Positions 7,052 to 7,361 of a stretch of 7,361 bases of DNA are shown one piece after another (position 1 is the stretch's first letter; each line of letters starts with the position of its first letter). Where the stretch lies: positions 1-7,361 of the forward strand of contig JAVBTE010000120.1 in assembly GCA_031556335.1 (NCBI GenBank). Reading direction: 5' to 3'. A model generated the notes under the pieces. That model ran no database searches. It saw only the letters and a program-made list of their open reading frames with translations, and had not been told where the DNA came from. Source of the stretch: Limiplasma sp031556335. Lineage in GTDB: Bacteria; Bacillota; Clostridia; Christensenellales; Aristaeellaceae. Both the position numbers and the translations under genes were made by a program.

Positions 7052-7077
7052 GTTGTAGGGGCTGCCGCCCCTACAAC
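7052..7077. repeat. Perfect 11-bp stem-loop following rhaD
   Basis: Arms GTTGTAGGGGC (7052-7062) and GCCCCTACAAC (7067-7077) pair perfectly around a four-base TGCC loop, 26 bases after the rhaD stop. It is the outermost hairpin of the left arm of the composite repeat. No T-run follows on either strand, so it is not a canonical intrinsic terminator, but it could stabilise the 3' end of the rhaBAD message. Confidence 0.7.
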
Positions 7078-7183
7078 CCTGCCCAGGGCTACGCCCTGGA
7101 CCCTTGATTTGACCGCGTTTCACGCGGTCAAAAACAGCAGCAAAAAAGAGCATCATAAAATCTGGGCCTTTTTCAACAAGCTG

Positions 7184-7209
7184 AGCGGGTCACCGAATGG
7201 TGACCCGCT
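7184..7209. terminator. Central hairpin, possible bidirectional terminator
   Basis: Arms AGCGGGTCACC (7184-7194) and GGTGACCCGCT (7199-7209) form a perfect 11-base-pair GC-rich stem with a four-base loop. On the plus strand it is followed by only a short T-run (TTACAC), so intrinsic termination would be weak. It lies between rhaD and a probable convergent gene, where termination in both directions is expected. It is also the centre of symmetry of the composite repeat, so it may belong to that element instead. Confidence 0.45.
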
Positions 7210-7320
7210 TTACACAATGGACTGATTCTTTTCACCGCGTGAAACGCGGTGAAATAGTGGGTCCAGGGCAAAGCCCTGGCGGGGTGCAGGGGCGGCGCCC
7301 CAGCAAAACGTCCCCCCGGC

Positions 7321-7361
7321 TTACTCCCCATCGCCCTCGTCCTCTTCGTCCTCGTCCCCTT
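7321..7361 (-). CDS. C-terminal tail of an unidentified gene with acidic ending (cut by right window edge)
   Basis: On the minus strand one frame reads GDEDEEDEGDGE and then a TAA stop at 7321-7323; the other two frames have no stop here and give arginine/glycine-rich peptides. Nine of 12 visible residues are Asp or Glu. Acidic C-terminal tails end several small bacterial proteins, for example RNA polymerase delta subunits and some acidic proteins of unknown function, but 12 residues cannot identify this one. The gene would converge on rhaD, with the composite repeat between them. A repetitive GAC/GAG tract could also be non-coding, so this is tentative. Confidence 0.4.
   Translation of the reverse strand, partial: GDEDEEDEGDGE

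Larger units (their letters stand above)
7052..7304. repeat. Composite inverted-repeat element (MITE- or REP-like) after rhaD
   Basis: Most of the 295-base gap after rhaD is a large imperfect palindrome. Bases 7085-7133 match the reverse complement of 7229-7277 at 42 of 49 positions by eye. The similarity extends outward, with small gaps, through a third hairpin on each side (7052-7077 and 7289-7301). Each arm therefore carries three hairpins: a G/C-rich outer one, CCAGGGC-loop-GCCCTGG (7083-7099 and 7263-7279), and a ten-base-pair stem around ACCGCG-TTTCA-CGCGGT (7108-7132 and 7230-7254). The centre has its own hairpin (7184-7209). No coding frame of note lies within. Similar GC-rich hairpin repeats are common between genes of gut clostridia (recollection, not searched). 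Mobility is unproven and no clear target-site duplication was seen. Confidence 0.75.

Noticed and set aside
7240..7253. Resemblance of the GTGAAACGCGGTGAA region to a CcpA cre site
   Set aside because: It lacks the required palindromic match to the cre consensus, lies downstream of the operon, and is fully explained as part of the hairpin repeat.
7052..7304. Repeats after rhaD as a possible CRISPR array
   Set aside because: The repeats are inverted rather than direct and have no regular unique spacers.

Overview
The window holds an almost complete L-rhamnose uptake and catabolism locus. It looks like a GC-rich, Gram-positive-type anaerobe, most likely of class Clostridia. The reasons are the strong AGGAGG-type ribosome binding sites, sigma-A-like promoters in AT-rich gaps, an AraC regulator resembling those of gut clostridia, and GC-rich intergenic hairpin repeats of a kind common in those genomes. 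The taxonomic call is inference; no rRNA or other marker is present.

Layout. Leftward (minus strand), a transport operon starts near 2347 with an L-rhamnose mutarotase (rhaM, 1911-2234), then a two-domain sugar ABC ATPase (368-1885), then the first 123 codons of a ribose/rhamnose-type permease (start at 371) that runs off the left edge. Rightward, after a 279-base divergent control region (2235-2513), come an AraC-family regulator with an N-terminal cupin (2514-3479), a 66-base gap with a probable promoter, and a tightly overlapping rhaB-rhaA-rhaD operon (3546-7025). From 7026 to 7320 no gene is visible; this gap holds a large composite inverted repeat made of several hairpins. At the right edge, a minus-strand frame ending at 7321 encodes a very acidic tail, probably the C-terminus of an unrelated convergent gene.

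How the genes work together. The ABC transporter imports rhamnose. RhaM interconverts its alpha and beta anomers, RhaA isomerises it to L-rhamnulose, RhaB phosphorylates that at C1, and RhaD cleaves L-rhamnulose-1-phosphate to dihydroxyacetone phosphate and L-lactaldehyde. The AraC protein sits between the two divergent operons and is the obvious candidate rhamnose-responsive activator. Enzymes for L-lactaldehyde, the sugar-binding protein and any second permease are not in the window.

Novelty. The metabolic genes are ordinary and key residues are intact. The items that merit a second look are the composite repeat after rhaD, whose two arms differ by a change that keeps a stem paired, and the palindromic elements in the two control regions.
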